DNA of 64,000 nucleotides from Fremontodendron californicum (Eukaryota; Streptophyta; Magnoliopsida; Malvales; Malvaceae), in assembly GCA_030761205.1 (NCBI GenBank), contig JAULJL010000035.1, positions 15,479,001 through 15,543,000 on the forward strand, written 5' to 3'. The notes beneath the pieces were generated by a model. The model was not told the DNA's origin, made no database searches, and was given only the letters and a program-made list of their open reading frames with translations. Position numbers and translations under genes: made by a program. The first letter of the stretch is position 1. Each line of letters starts with the position of its first letter. This document shows positions 11,597 through 24,054 of this stretch, piece after piece.

Positions 11597-12960
11597 TAGC
11601 TATATAAATCTACCCTAAGTCCTAACAATAGAAAAGAAAATTGTTTTGGCAATTTGTTTTCTTGGATAATATTCCATTGATTAGCACATGACCATCAATA
11701 TTTAACTTTTTTATAACATTTTTTTTCCTTTTTAAACAAACTAGTATTTGTTATCATATGTGTTTGCATGTGAATGCTCGTTGTTTTATGTGAATGCTCA
11801 TTGTTTTATCTATTTTTGAATATATAATTGTATATTTTAAAAATAGATAAAACTAATAAATGAAATTAACTAAAATTTGGTAAAATTTGTTTCATATGCA
11901 AATTATATCAAATTATTATAAAATTTATTATTTTTAATATCAGTACAAAATTAATTATGAATATAAAAAATTTAATGTAAAATTTAATTATTTTTTATTC
12001 ATACTAAATAAATTGATTTACTTTTCAAGATTAGTGATTATAAAATTTATTATTTTTAATATCAATACAAAATTAATTATGAATATAAAAAATTTAATGC
12101 AAAATTTAATTATTTTTTTATTCATACTAAATAAATTGATTTACTTTTCAATATTAGTGAAAATCTATTTTTGAATATATAATTGTATATTTTAAAAATA
12201 AATAAAACTAATAAAATGAAATTAACTAAAATTTGGTAAAATTTGTTTCATATGCAAATTATATCAAATTATTATAAAATTTATTATTTTTAATATCAGT
12301 ACAAAATTAATTATGAATATAAAAAATTTAATGTAAAATTTAATTATTTTTTATTCATACTAAATAAATTGATTTACTTTTCAAGATTAGTGATTATAAA
12401 ATTTATTATTTTTAATATCAATACAAAATTAATAATGAATATAAAAAATTTAATGCAAAATTTATTTATTTTTTATTCATACTAAATAAATTGATTTACT
12501 TTTCAATATTACTTTAAAATTTTAAGATAAAGCAGTTTCATTTATTTATTATCAAATTAATCCATTTAATGAAAGTATCTTAATAAAACTAAATTTCTTC
12601 CTTATAAATTAGATAAATCTTATTAATAATAAAAAATATTTAAAATGGTAAATTAAAAATATAATGAATAACATCGATATTTTTGTCAGTTCAAAAGATT
12701 TTCTACATTCATATTTTTATATATATTATAGATATAGATTAAGAAGGCAGCTATCAAATAAGTTATTTTTTATTAATTAATAAAGTAAACAAATCCAACT
12801 ATATATATATATTTATATAGTAGCTATATAAATATATCTTAACATTAGAAAAACAAATATTGTTTTTGGCCACTGGTTTTTTTGGTAATATTCCATTGAT
12901 TAGCACATGGCGATCATGAGATTTAGTTAACTTTTTTTTATAGCATTTTCCTTAAAAAAA
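11597..12960. repeat. Nested tandem duplications, AT-rich
   Basis: A unit of 355 bp occurs twice (11810-12164 and 12165-about 12519), each starting CTATTTTTGAATATATAATT. Inside each, a sub-unit of approx. 123 bp (ATTATAAAATTTATTATTTT ... TTACTTTTCAA) is itself doubled. The flanks 11597-11740 and 12814-12960 also match each other (TAGTAGCTATATAAAT, TATTCCATTGATTAGCACAT), so a larger approx. 1.2 kb duplication encloses the array. No coding sequence. Confidence 0.85.
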
Positions 12961-14288
12961 AAAAAAAAAAAAAAACCAAAGTAAGAAGTTGGCTATCACA
13001 TAAGTCAATTTTTTATAGTTATTAAAATAAACAAATCCAATCCACCATTCATATACTAGCCAATATATGCTTTTGGCAAAAAATAAAAAATAAAAAATAA
13101 AATAGAAAAAGATTTCCAATTTGTCTTACGCAAATTAATGACAAATAAAAAAGGTTACTTTTTTTTTTCATGCACATGTGATAGTCCCGTTATCTTACCA
13201 CCAACCTTGAGAGAACTTATCAAACAAACAAAAATCATATAATATCAATTTTTTGCTGCCTAAAATATGACATAATTAATAAATTTCAATTCTCAGAGTC
13301 CTTAATTTGATTTAGTATTGGTTCAATTATAACATTTTCAAATTAATTGTAGATGATTAGGGTTCAAATATAAATGTGGAGAAACAATTTGAATGAAATA
13401 ATTTAAATTATAGCAATTTAATTTATATAAAATAAATCTTATTTATAGCAATTTAATTTATATCTTTAAGATTATTAAATAAAATAATATTTTCATCTAA
13501 TAAATTGAAAATCATAAATAAAATTATTAATTATTACATTCAATATTAATTTATTACTATAAATAAAAATTTAATTAACTTTAAAAATGTCTGACACTTA
13601 TTAACGAAACATATTTAATTATTAACCCTTAATATATAATAATTAGTGGTACATCTATGTTTCTTTTTTTCCTAACCTTTTGCCTTTTTTTTTTCTTTCT
13701 TTTTAAACAAAAAAGCCACCTCAATTTTAATAACTAAAATTATGACTAATACAATTATTCAAATGAGCTGCCAACCATGAACCAACCCTTTGGTTTAAAA
13801 ACAAAGAACAAAGATTTTCAATTTGTCTTATACTGTTATACAATTAATGATTTTATTATTTTCATTCCCATGTGCCATTACCAAATATAATTAAAAGCAT
13901 TTACAGATTTGTTGTGTCTAAATCTTTTGGTGCCCAAAACATGACATTAAGAAAATTCTAATATGAGAGAAGCATGTGTTCTAAATTCTAATGGTTAAAA
14001 TATTTGGAGACAAAAGGAAAATTATACAAAAAAAATATTTATATTTATATTTATTATCACTTACTGATATATTTTTATTGTAGTTATAATCCTCCCAATT
14101 TGGATTTCATTATTTCTCCATTTCCATCTCATATTAGTTGATCTTAAACCACAATTTTAAAGAGATCGAGCCTGGTATCTTAAAATTTGAGACTTGTTCA
14201 ATTATAACAAAAGAATTTAATAAATTTTGTTGATAAAATAAATTACCTCGCTTCGTTGGTTAATTTTCAGTAGCTTAATGTTGTTTTT
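12961..14288. other. Gene-free AT-rich DNA
   Basis: Only homopolymer runs and AT-rich sequence; the start (12980-13060) repeats motifs of 12745-12800, continuing the 1.2 kb duplication. No gene or structured repeat otherwise seen. Confidence 0.7.
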
Positions 14289-14572
14289 GATCTGTCCACG
14301 GACAGAGTTATTCATCTGGTTTGATATATAGTTCAAATTCGAATTGAATCGAGTTTGGAATAGATTTTTGATAATCTGGATTGGTCTGGCCTTGCCTAAA
14401 GTACTATTTAAATAATAATAAAATATTTTTTATTTAAATTTTATTATAAAATATAAAAATAATTTTTTTAATATATTTTAAATTGTAAAACGGATTTTCG
14501 AGCAGAACCGAACCTAATCAAGCAAAAAAATTTCTATTCAAACTTAACTCAGTCTAATATGATCTATGAACA
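14289..14572. mobile_element. hAT-type MITE, copy b (degenerate)
   Basis: It begins GATCTGTCCACGG, ends near GATCTATGAACAC, and has the family's core (TTATAAAATATAAAAATAAT). The ends are eroded and no convincing TSD was found; membership rests on layout and core similarity. Confidence 0.5.
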
Positions 14573-15946
14573 CTTTTATATTGCCTCCACCAAAGCAACC
14601 AAAATTCTTGGCATTCATTATCATAAATAAATCCACAAATATTCCCTATGTATAAAGTAGTTAAAATTGGCATCCAACTTGTGATTGGTGCATGTGCAAG
14701 GCAATGTGTTCCAAATTTTAGATGTTAATTTTATCTTTTTCTTCATCTACAAATCAAAGAAATTGAACCCACTATGATTAATTAAACAAAATTTTTCTTA
14801 TTTTTCTTTCCTCTTTCTGATTTTGATTTTTCTTTGTAAACTGTGATCTAAACTGATCTTTTCTTTTCACATTTCAATTTTTTTTCTTCATAGAAACAGA
14901 AAAGAGAAGCCAGTCTTTTTATTAGATTAATTGCTTACTCCTTAAACGTGAATTGTTTATTTAATTATTTTTTTATGCTTCCTAATATCTATTCAAATTA
15001 AAGATTTTGGAAGATATGACGTTTATAATAAGAATTGAGCATATATATGTTTATTTTGATGATGAGACACAAAAGAATTCAATCTCACTACCAATTATCT
15101 TAAATTGCCATTTTTTTGGTACATAAATTATTGCCATCTAGGAAAGGAGAGTATGCAATAATGCAAGTAATTACAAGACTAAATTTTACGACTTTATAGG
15201 AGTTAAAAGAGCCGTTTTACAGTTAGAACTTATAATTTTAGATATAATACGATTAAACGATATAAATAATATATAAGAAAAATAATTAAAAGATATAAGC
15301 ACGACATGAAAGGAAAAAAATAACACGAATACACGAACGTGTCAAAATCTATATAATACAAATTATTAACACGTCAAAATTTATTAAATATAATATATTT
15401 CAAACACGATTATGACACGTAAAAATAAAACAAAGACAACACGAATACACGGATTGTCAGATCTATTTATAACTTAATTCAAAGAGTAATATGTGTGTGG
15501 TGTGATTTAAGTAGAGAACTTATGTTCTGATCGTAATATTTTTATAATAAAAAAATTAAAGTATTTGATTCAGCTATTGATACTTAATTTCGGACTAAAA
15601 ATCATAATACAATTTTTTTTTTCAAATAAAAAATTGGAAATGAGTTTTCAAAATTCAATAATGTTTAAATGAGTTCATTGTTCATTTTTTATTAATTATT
15701 AATTATTTCCACCTACTATTATCAGAATAATGGTTCAGAAATATATATAAAAAAATTAGTAGCAGAAGCACATCAGATCAAGGAATATAATTAATTAATT
15801 TAAATGCTCATGTTGGAGAGTATGGCTGAAAGCCAGAAGGTCAAGTTTCACCATGTTTACAATTCAGCTTTGCTGAACCAAATATTATTTGGTTGACCAA
15901 TTGCTTGCCCCAAATTTGTGGATCAATAACCAAACATTGCAGATTG

Positions 15947-15981
<35 letters not shown>

Positions 15982-17085
15982 GTTAAGGAATACTTTAAGA
16001 GTAATTTTTTAAAATTATTATATTAAATAATATATCTAAAAATAATAAATATTTAATATTTACACATTTAGATTATTCGAATTGATACATATTTTTATCC
16101 AAATATTTTAGCTTTTCTTTTTTTTTTTCACTTCATTCACAATGGGTTATGTTCATGTTGTTTTTTCGTTTTATAATCGTGTTTAAATTATTATATATTT
16201 ATATATAAATTTGAACACGTTAATAATTCGCATTATATGGATTTTGACACGTTCATCTATTTATATTATATTCGTGTTATTTTTTCGTATCTTATGATAT
16301 TTTAATTATTTTTTTCATATTGTATTTATGTCGTGTTTAAAATTATCAAGTTGTATTATCAAATGTTAAAAATTTTGGAACAGCTAAGCATTTCTCATTC
16401 ATAGTGTAAAATCTGTAATTCATTTAATAGATTGCATGGTCGAGTACAAGTACAAGGACAACTTACACCCATAAGTTATCAATTTCTTTTTTTTTTAATT
16501 CATAGGAACTCGAGATGAGAGAGCAAGTGGGTATTATTTTTTCATGTTTATTTTAGAATATGTTCTGAGTTTTTCCAAAAAAAATTTCAAGAAGTTTTGA
16601 ACATGATCAATTTCATTAATTAATTGACATATTATCATTATAGAATTGGTATGTAATATTAATAGATTTATATCTACTTAATTAATCCACCCTCTCAATT
16701 GGTCATAGGCTCATAGCCTAATAAAAGTATTAAATTTTGAGTGAATAGTTTTTCACATGATATCGAAGTTATTATTTTATTCTAGTACTCTAAAGTTTGA
16801 ATTCCGAAAACCTTCATTCTGGCAATCAAACTTTGGCAGAGGAATTATATTTATGTTAAGTTCACATTTACAAATTCAATAATTTTGGCCCCTTTTAAAA
16901 AAATTGTTACATATTCTTGATGTACTGACTTAAATAAAAGATATAAATCATTAGTTATTAGTGTTCGAATTCTCACGTTGCTTCGATTTATTAGTTATTG
17001 AGAGATTCATCCAAGTTGGTATACTAGAATGGACAAAAAAAATTAATAGATTTTCAAAGATCTCACCTGAAAATTTTAATAACTC
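14573..17085. other. Gene-free AT-rich DNA
   Basis: No gene. It holds a degenerate block at 15255-15475 of the CACGACACGAA family that forms the array at 17900-19830, and a TA microsatellite at 15949-15977. Confidence 0.65.
15949..15977. repeat. (AT)n microsatellite
   Basis: About 14 AT units. Confidence 0.9.
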
Positions 17086-17093
17086 CAATCAAT

Positions 17094-17333
17094 TAGATCT
17101 GTCCAAGGGTTAGATTATCCATCTGACTGGTTTCATCCGAATTACTATTTATTAATAAAAAATATTGTTTATTTAAATTTAATTAAAAAATATATAAATA
17201 TTAAAATAAAAATAAATATTTTAATATTCTTTTTGAACAATGATATGAACTTCCGACCCAAACCCGATCCAACCCGAATTTAAAAAAAAAAAAAAATTTG
17301 AACCGCAGCCTCACCCGATCATGGACAGGTCTA
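17094..17333. mobile_element. hAT-type MITE, copy c
   Basis: The element is 240 bp, with termini TAGATCTGTCC and GGACAGGTCTA (11-bp inverted repeats, one mismatch). A perfect 8-bp TSD CAATCAAT lies at 17086-17093 and 17334-17341. It has GC-rich arms and an AT core like the other copies. Non-coding. Confidence 0.85.
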
Positions 17334-17899
17334 CAATCAATTTCTTCTAAACTAATATATAGACCCTTGAAAAAGTTTTTTTTTAACTCTTAATTTTGAC
17401 TCATTATGTAATACACATAAAAAAAGAAAATTATATGTTCATTTTGCACCCAAAAAAAAAAAAAATCAAAGTTTAAACATTTTTAAATGCTCCCAACTTT
17501 CTAGACAACTTCATTATTTTCAAACAATTGATAATTTTCAATGGCAAGCTTAAAAAAAAAAAAAAAAAAAAAAATTAAACCAGAAAAGACTATATATTAT
17601 AGTTAAATGTATTATCTCTATACTCCATTTCTTAGTGTACAAAGGTGAAAATGTAAAACCATACTCCTTAAAAAGTTTAGCTCTTAATTAAATTATATAA
17701 TTCAATTGTACCATATATATATAATAAATTTTGACTTAGATTTCCTTAAGTTAGTAACAAAACATGCAAATATTTAAATATGGAACAAATTATATATATA
17801 CTAGAATTCTTAATTTAAATAGAATCATATTAAATATTTATCATTTATTTAAATAATTTTTTATATTTTAAAATCTTAAGTAAAAAAATTTAGAGTTAA

Positions 17900-19830
17900 A
17901 ATCGAATCACTATGACAAACTATGCAAAATATAGGATGAATTGAGACAAGACATAAACACAACATGAAGAAATAATTAAAACACGACACGAAAAATAAAA
18001 TGAACACAACACGAATATACGAACCTGTCAATATATATATAAAACGAATTAATAACGTGTAAAAATTTATATAAATTTATAATACTTTGAACACAAAAAA
18101 ATAATACGAACACGAACACAATTTTTCTCTAAATTGAATTATTATGACAAATTATACAAAATATGTAATAAAGTGAGACATGACACGAACAAACAAATTT
18201 TTCTCTAAGTTGAATCACAATGACAAACTATGCAAAATATGAGATGAATTGAAACACGACATGAACACAACATAGGAAAAATAATTAAAACACAACACAA
18301 AAAGTGACATGAACAAGACACGAATACACAAACGTGTCCGAATATACATAAAATAAATTATTAATGTGTAAAAATTTATATAAACTTATAATACTTTAAA
18401 CACACAAAAATAATACGAACACAAAATTTTCTCTAAATTGAATCATTATGACAAATTATGCAAAACATGTTATAAATTGATACAATGGCGGATCATACAA
18501 GGAGCCAGGGGAGCCTTGGCCCCCAATTTTTTTGAAATCTCCTAGTATAAATATGCATTTATATTAAATACACTTAAATTGGCCCCTCCAAATTAAAATT
18601 AAAATTAAAATTAAAATTTTTAATTTTATTTTAATTTTATGCATGGACAAAATGAGCTAAAATAATATTTCTGTTTATCTATTTATTTAATTCACCAATC
18701 ATTATTTACAAACATTTAAGATTAATAAGCTTGTCACAAGTATTAAGTCACAATCATATAAATTTAAGAAAAACCAAATTGACTTTCTAGCTTTTTCGAC
18801 ATAACTTTTCTTCTTATATATTTCAATCTATTCTATATATTTGTGACCGTTTTTAATGTGTTTTGCTTAATCATTTGAGTTACCACTTGTCAACCATTTT
18901 TACAAAGCTAAAATTGTTGTTAAGAGTTTTTTTTATAGAAATATATGTATATATATTATTATTTTCATATGAATAATCTTAAACCTTTTGTGTTTGATCA
19001 AAAAATTGGGACAGTTCTTTCTTAAATTATGTTATAATGCTATATAAATTGACTTGTCTTAACCGTTTATGAAAAATTCTTCTTTTACAAAGCTTGATAC
19101 TTTCGCTTTTTTGAGATTTTATTACGAAAATTAAATTGATAATAGATTTGTAAATTTATGAATCACTAAAATTTATATATTTTATTAGATTTTTATTTTT
19201 TATTAGTATATTGTTTGCATATATCTTTTATATTAGAAATTTTTTGAAAAATACCTCAAATGAAAATAAAAAGATATAATTATTGATACACGACACGAAC
19301 ATACAAAATTTTCTCTAAATTGAATCATAATGACAAACTATGCAAAATAATGAGATGAATTGAGACATGACATGAACACAAAACACAGTATGAAAATAAC
19401 ATGAATACGACACGAATACACGAATGTATCAAAATATATATAAAACGAACTATTAGTGTGTAAAAATTTATATAAATTTATAATACTTTGAACATAAAAA
19501 TAACACGAAGACACAAAATCTTCTCTAAATTGAATCACTATGAAAAATTATGCAAAATATGTCATGAATTGAGACAAGACACGAACACACAAAAATTTTT
19601 CTAAATTGAATCACAATGACAGACTATGTAAAATATGAGATGAATTGAGACACGACAACATACGAAAAATAATTAAAACACAATACAAAAATAACATGAA
19701 CACGATACGAATACACGAACGTGTCAAAATATACATAAAATAAATTATTAACGTGTAAAAATTTATAATACTTTAAATATACAAAAAAAATAATAAGAAC
19801 ACGAATATATAAATTTTTCTCATTTTTTTT
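17900..19830. repeat. Tandem array, approx. 300-bp higher-order unit (230 + 71 bp)
   Basis: A recurring landmark, TTGAATCAC/TTATGACAAACTATGC, lies at about 17903, 18133, 18204, 18436, 19318, 19530 and 19607, giving alternating spacings near 230 and 71 bp. Between landmarks the units carry ACGACACGAACACAAC-like words, a GAACGTGTC near-palindrome and TAAAAATTTATATAAATTTA. The array is broken by an 798-bp insertion (18484-19281). Related sequence in opposite orientation fills 58880-59870. Confidence 0.8.
18484..19281. mobile_element. Unclassified 798-bp insertion inside the tandem array
   Basis: It is flanked by a perfect 8-bp direct repeat ATTGATAC at 18476-18483 and 19282-19289, and the array continues in register on both sides. 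It starts AATGGCGGATCATACAAGG and includes GGGAGCCTTGGCCCCC and a (AATTAA)n-like run. No terminal inverted repeat, poly(A) or coding sequence was seen, so the class is open. Confidence 0.6.
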
Positions 19831-19990
19831 CTTTTTTTTCTTTCTCCTTCCTTTCTTTCTTTTTTTTTTTTTTCTTTTTTTCTTGAAAAAAAAAATGTCA
19901 TGTGTCAATATCGTAAGAACTTTTGTAGCCAAAATTTTTTTTTTTTTCTTTTCTTTCTTGAAAACCAAAAAAAAATTGTTATGTGCCAAT
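19810..19990. repeat. Polypyrimidine-rich simple sequence
   Basis: Runs of T with TTTC and CTTTCC interruptions. The Lys-rich frame read on the minus strand is an artefact. Confidence 0.8.
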
Positions 19991-20092
19991 TCCATAAGAA
20001 TTTTTTTAGCCAATTTTATATATATTTTAAATTGTCAGACAAAAAAAACCTGATCAAATTTGCAAATATATATTAAAATATTAATCAACACC

Positions 20093-20200
<108 letters not shown>

Positions 20201-20359
20201 TGGCTGCAGCAGCAACCTTTGACTCGATGGCTGACGGCCAGACTGGATCTGTAGGCCAAAGGCGATCTGGTTACCATGCGATTGAAATTTTTATCTAATG
20301 CTTGCTCTATATTTGGTGGTTGTATGCTTTCACGAGGCTTATATATCATAAGTTTTCTA

Positions 20360-21091
20360 CAGTAAAATTCTTATAAAATAATATTATTGAAATTAAAAAA
20401 AATATTATTTTAAAAAAGTTAATTATTGATAAAAGAATAAATTATTTATTTATCGATAAATTAATATTTATTAATTTATAAAAAATTTTATTTTTTAATC
20501 CTTATACATATATATTATTTTTTTCTTTTACTAGGATATATAAATAATTTATAAATGAAAAACACCGATACAATGATGGAATCACTTACAGATGAAGAAA
20601 TTATTCAAAGAGTGATGAATATGCCTATTGATGAGTTGTGCTTTACTAATTATTCCTCTAAAAGAGGCATTTCAAGCAATGTCACCTTAAATAACTACTT
20701 GCTACAAGTCTACATCATGAAAAGAATGTATCGGATGTGGTGTGTGCATTGTAAAGAATTAAGGATGATGTGAAATTTGGTTTAGGTACAAAGAAAAAAC
20801 AAACAATTTTAGATGCATATTTTGAAGAAAAAAAAAGCTTAAATAAGAAGGTAAGAGTTGTTAAGTGAAAATTTTCTTATAATATTATATAAATTTTTAT
20901 GATTTTAATTTTTTTTTTAAAAATTATTAATTTATATTTTGTTGAATCCTAAAGAATTATAAAAAAACTATTATCTTATGCATTTAACGAGGTTATTATT
21001 TTAATACACTGGTCCGAGTTGGGACTACAAGATTTTATTAATTAACCGAGATTATTAATTTATCGAATATTCATTTATCGAGGTTTTACTG
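20360..21091 (+). mobile_element. Pogo-like (Tc1/mariner) DNA transposon, internally deleted
   Basis: The ends CAGTAAAATTCTTATAAAAT and (right end, reverse complement) CAGTAAAACCTCGATAAATG form terminal inverted repeats of the plant Emigrant/Lemi type, each flanked by TA (20358-20359 and 21092-21093), the expected Tc1/mariner target duplication. At 732 bp it is far shorter than an autonomous element and keeps only the tail of the transposase gene. Extra TTTATCGA/AATTAATA motifs repeat inside each end. Confidence 0.8.
20555..20880 (+). pseudogene. Pogo-like transposase, C-terminal remnant
   Basis: The frame from 20555 contains ESLTDEEIIQRVMNMP followed by a NNYLLQ stretch. After frame changes near 20720-20770 come KDDVKFGLGTKKKQTILDAY and FEEK, ending in a stop near 20868. 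This order (acidic EE-I motif, LxNYLLQ, DVVCAL, FGLGTKKKQT-DAYF) matches, from memory, the C-terminus of plant pogo/tigger-like transposases. The DNA-binding HTH and DDE catalytic core are absent and at least one frameshift separates the pieces, so no active enzyme is encoded. Position inside TIRs of the right family supports the call. Confidence 0.75.
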
Positions 21092-21093
21092 TA

Positions 21094-21670
21094 CTTGAAT
21101 ATCACCACCAAACACCAGAGATTTAATAGCAATCACAGGTAATAGTACGATCATTATTTTGCGATTTTGGCTCTTTCTACTGCTGATATTCACCGCAATT
21201 AATCGTGATAACATCCATTACGTCTACAACCACGATAATACGACATGACCAAAAAGCATCTGCAACTGCAATTTAAATCTTCGATCACCACATTCTTCTC
21301 CTTCTCTTTCTTCCCCCTTCATAAACTGATTTAAAAATAGGATAGGAAATCACCGAAAATCCTCAGATGCTCCTATTTTTGCAGATCATTTCCCCAGACG
21401 ACTGATCAGAAGAATCAATCTGCTAGACCAAAAGCCCTTCCAACCGATCCAAACCTCACTCTGTCCTTTTTTTACCTCAACATTTATCATGATAGGAAGT
21501 GTAAAGAATGTTAGGAATCTTTAATCACTTTTGTTAGCGGCTTAATTATGGTTTTCAAATTTTTTTCCTGATCATGATTTTACTCAAAAGAATCAAAATA
21601 TTCTTTTGAATTCAAGCTATCTAAGATCGAATGCTCAAGCTTGCAATAATTCTCCTAAATGCATGGGAAG
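21094..21670. other. Gene-free segment
   Basis: Less AT-rich than its surroundings but no credible frame. Words such as GCGATTTTGG and ATTACGTCTACAACC at 21150-21245 weakly recall the MITE at 54246-54502. Confidence 0.5.
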
Positions 21671-21769
21671 TAGAGGTATTCATGAGGCCAATCATGTTAG
21701 GTCAAATTTCAATAAATCAATAATCTAATTAAGCGGAACCGTAATCGAATAATAAGTGATTTACATAAG

Positions 21770-22900
21770 GGTTATATGGGAGAGTGATGGATCAAAAGCC
21801 CCAGGTCTGGATGGGTATAACTTCAACTTTTTCAAGAGCTCGTGGGAGATAATCAAGGATGATTTATTGGATTTTATGCTGGACCTCTTTGCAAATGGGA
21901 AGATTGAGAAAGGGTTGAATACTTCGTTCATTATCCTGATTCCTAAAGTTAACAGTCCTGTGTCTTTGAATGAGTATAGACCTATTAGCTTGGTGAATTC
22001 ACTGTAAAAAATTATTGCCAAGATTCTTGCTAATAGAATAAGAAAAGGTTATGGACAACATTATAAGTGATACTTAGAGTGCGTTTATTGGGGGGCGACA
22101 AATCATGGACGGGTATTATTGGTGTATGAAGTAATTCATAGTATGAAGGAGAAAAAATGGAATGAGGGTGGAGTGGTGTTCAAACTGGACTTCGAAAAGG
22201 CTTATGATTGCCTTGACTGGAATTTCTTGATGATGATAATGGAAAAGATGGGCTTTGGGATTAAATGGCGAAAGTGGATTTATGAGTGTATTTCTACAGT
22301 GAAGGTGTCGGTTCTTGTTAATGGCTCTCCCTCGGTGGACTTTGCCATAAGACATGGTTTGAAGCAAGGTGATCCCCTCTCCCTTTTCCTCTTTATCATT
22401 GCTGTAGAAACCTTTCATTTAATGATGGTGAAGGCTGAAGAAATGAGAATTATTAGAGGGATAGTGGTTGAGAATCAGGATTGAGTGTGTCGCATCTGCA
22501 GTTTGCGGACGAGACAATTATGTTTCTGGAAGCAGGACTTGAGTAGAAGATTACCATGAGAAGAATGCTATGTTGTTTTCAGCTGCTGTTGGGGCTATAA
22601 ATAAATTTGCATAAATCAAAAGTGTACCCAATTGGTATTAGAGAGGAAGTTGCAGGGAGTATGGACGAGAAGATCGGGTGTGAAATGAATCATATGCCTT
22701 TTGTGTACCTCGGTGTGAAGTTAGGAGTGAGTCCCAGAAGAATTTCTACATGGGAGTCGGTCTTGAATAAAGTCAAGGAGAGATTAACTCTTTGGCAGAG
22801 AAAATTCCTATCACTTGGAGGGTGCGTAACCTTGGTGAAATCTGTCATTAACTCGCTGCCAATGTATTATTTATCATTTTGAAAGCTCCCAAAGGATTCA
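21770..22900 (+). pseudogene. LINE reverse transcriptase, partial and inactivated
   Basis: Pieces in changing frames show the expected order: SKAPGLDGYNFNFFKSSW and IPKVNSPVSLNEYRPISL (fingers), VFKLDFEKAYDCLDW (motif A with the first catalytic Asp, about 22180), HGLKQGDPLS (motif B, about 22350), LQFADETIMFLE (motif C, about 22500), then VYLGVKLG and a WQRKFLSLGG thumb region. In motif C the usual FADD is FADE, the second Asp (22511-22513) being Glu. There is an in-frame stop after LVNSL (22005-22007) and frameshifts near 22070 and 22485. The endonuclease half of ORF2 is missing because of 5' truncation. Confidence 0.9.
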
Positions 22901-24045
22901 TTAAAAAGCTGGAACAAATGAGAAGGAATTTCCTGTAGGGTGGCACTTCAGAAAATAGGAAAATAGCAAAAGTTAAATGGGAAACGGTTTGTAAATCAAA
23001 GAGGTTTCGGGGACTTGAAATTTCGAAAATTATTAACAAGAACATTGCCATGTTGAGAAAATAGTGGTAGAGGTATGGGAGGGAACGAAATGCTCTTTGG
23101 AGAAGGTTGATTGGGGATAAATATGGGAAAGGAAGATTGCACTGGCTACCTTCTGAGGATCTCCAGCAGCACATGTCCGTGGTGTGGAAAAATATAGTGG
23201 AGGTGAAAAAAGTGAGAGGAATGGAAAAGTTTGTTGGATTTGAAGGATGTAGATGGATTGTTGGAGATGGTAAAGATATATTTTTCTAGCTGGATAGATG
23301 GCTTACTGATAGGCCTATTCAAGAAATGTTTCCAAGATTGTTTTCTTTGGCTGTGAATAAAGAGAGTCTGGTGGCTGAGGTTGTAAAAAGCTCAGGACAA
23401 AAGGAAATTTTATTTAGGAGATTGTTGTTCGAGTGGGAAAAAGAATCACTTCGGGAGCTGTTGAAAATGTTAGAAAATATTGTTGTGAAAGAATCCTCTA
23501 AAGATTGGCTAATTTGGGAGGCAAATTTGAGAGGTGTATACTCAATGAAGGCACTAGTGGGGAACCTGGATAACCTACATATGTACTCTACTGTGCGTAA
23601 GTGGTGTCAGGTAATTTGGAAACTCTGTGTCCCTCCGAAAGTGCAAAATTTCTTGTGGCTTGCTGTTTTTAATAGCATACCTTCAAGGTGCTTTTTGAGG
23701 TCTAAGGGTGTAAAGTTTGGAGATGACCAATGTGTATGTTGCTGGTGTAAGAAAATGGAGGAGGATTGTGTGCATATTCTGGTGTCATGTGAATTTGTTT
23801 GGAGTATATGGGGTGATATTCTTAGTTGGTGGGGCATGGCGCAGGTGATGCCCAATTCGATTGAGGAGTTAGTTGTTCAATGGGATGGGGTTCACTTTGA
23901 TGGCGTTGTCAAAAGGAGATGGATGGTGGTATGTGCGGTTACGATGTGGACGTTATGGCTCACTAGAAATGATTCAATATTCAATGGAAAAGGTTGGAAT
24001 GGTGATGAAGTCTTATTTTTATGCAAGCTGAGAGCGCTTTACTAG
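22900..24045 (+). pseudogene. LINE ORF2 connection and zf-RVT domain
   Basis: After stops near 22937 and 23064, frames at 23107-23289 and 23326-24045 continue the protein. The latter contains WLIWEANLRGVYSMKAL, VWKLCVPPKVQNFLWLAV-like spacing, and the Cys/His cluster CVCCWCKKMEEDCVHILVSC typical of plant zf-RVT domains, then TMWTLWLTRNDSIFNGKGW. The 239-codon stretch is the longest uninterrupted part of the element. Confidence 0.88.
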
Positions 24046-24054
24046 ATCAAAGCA

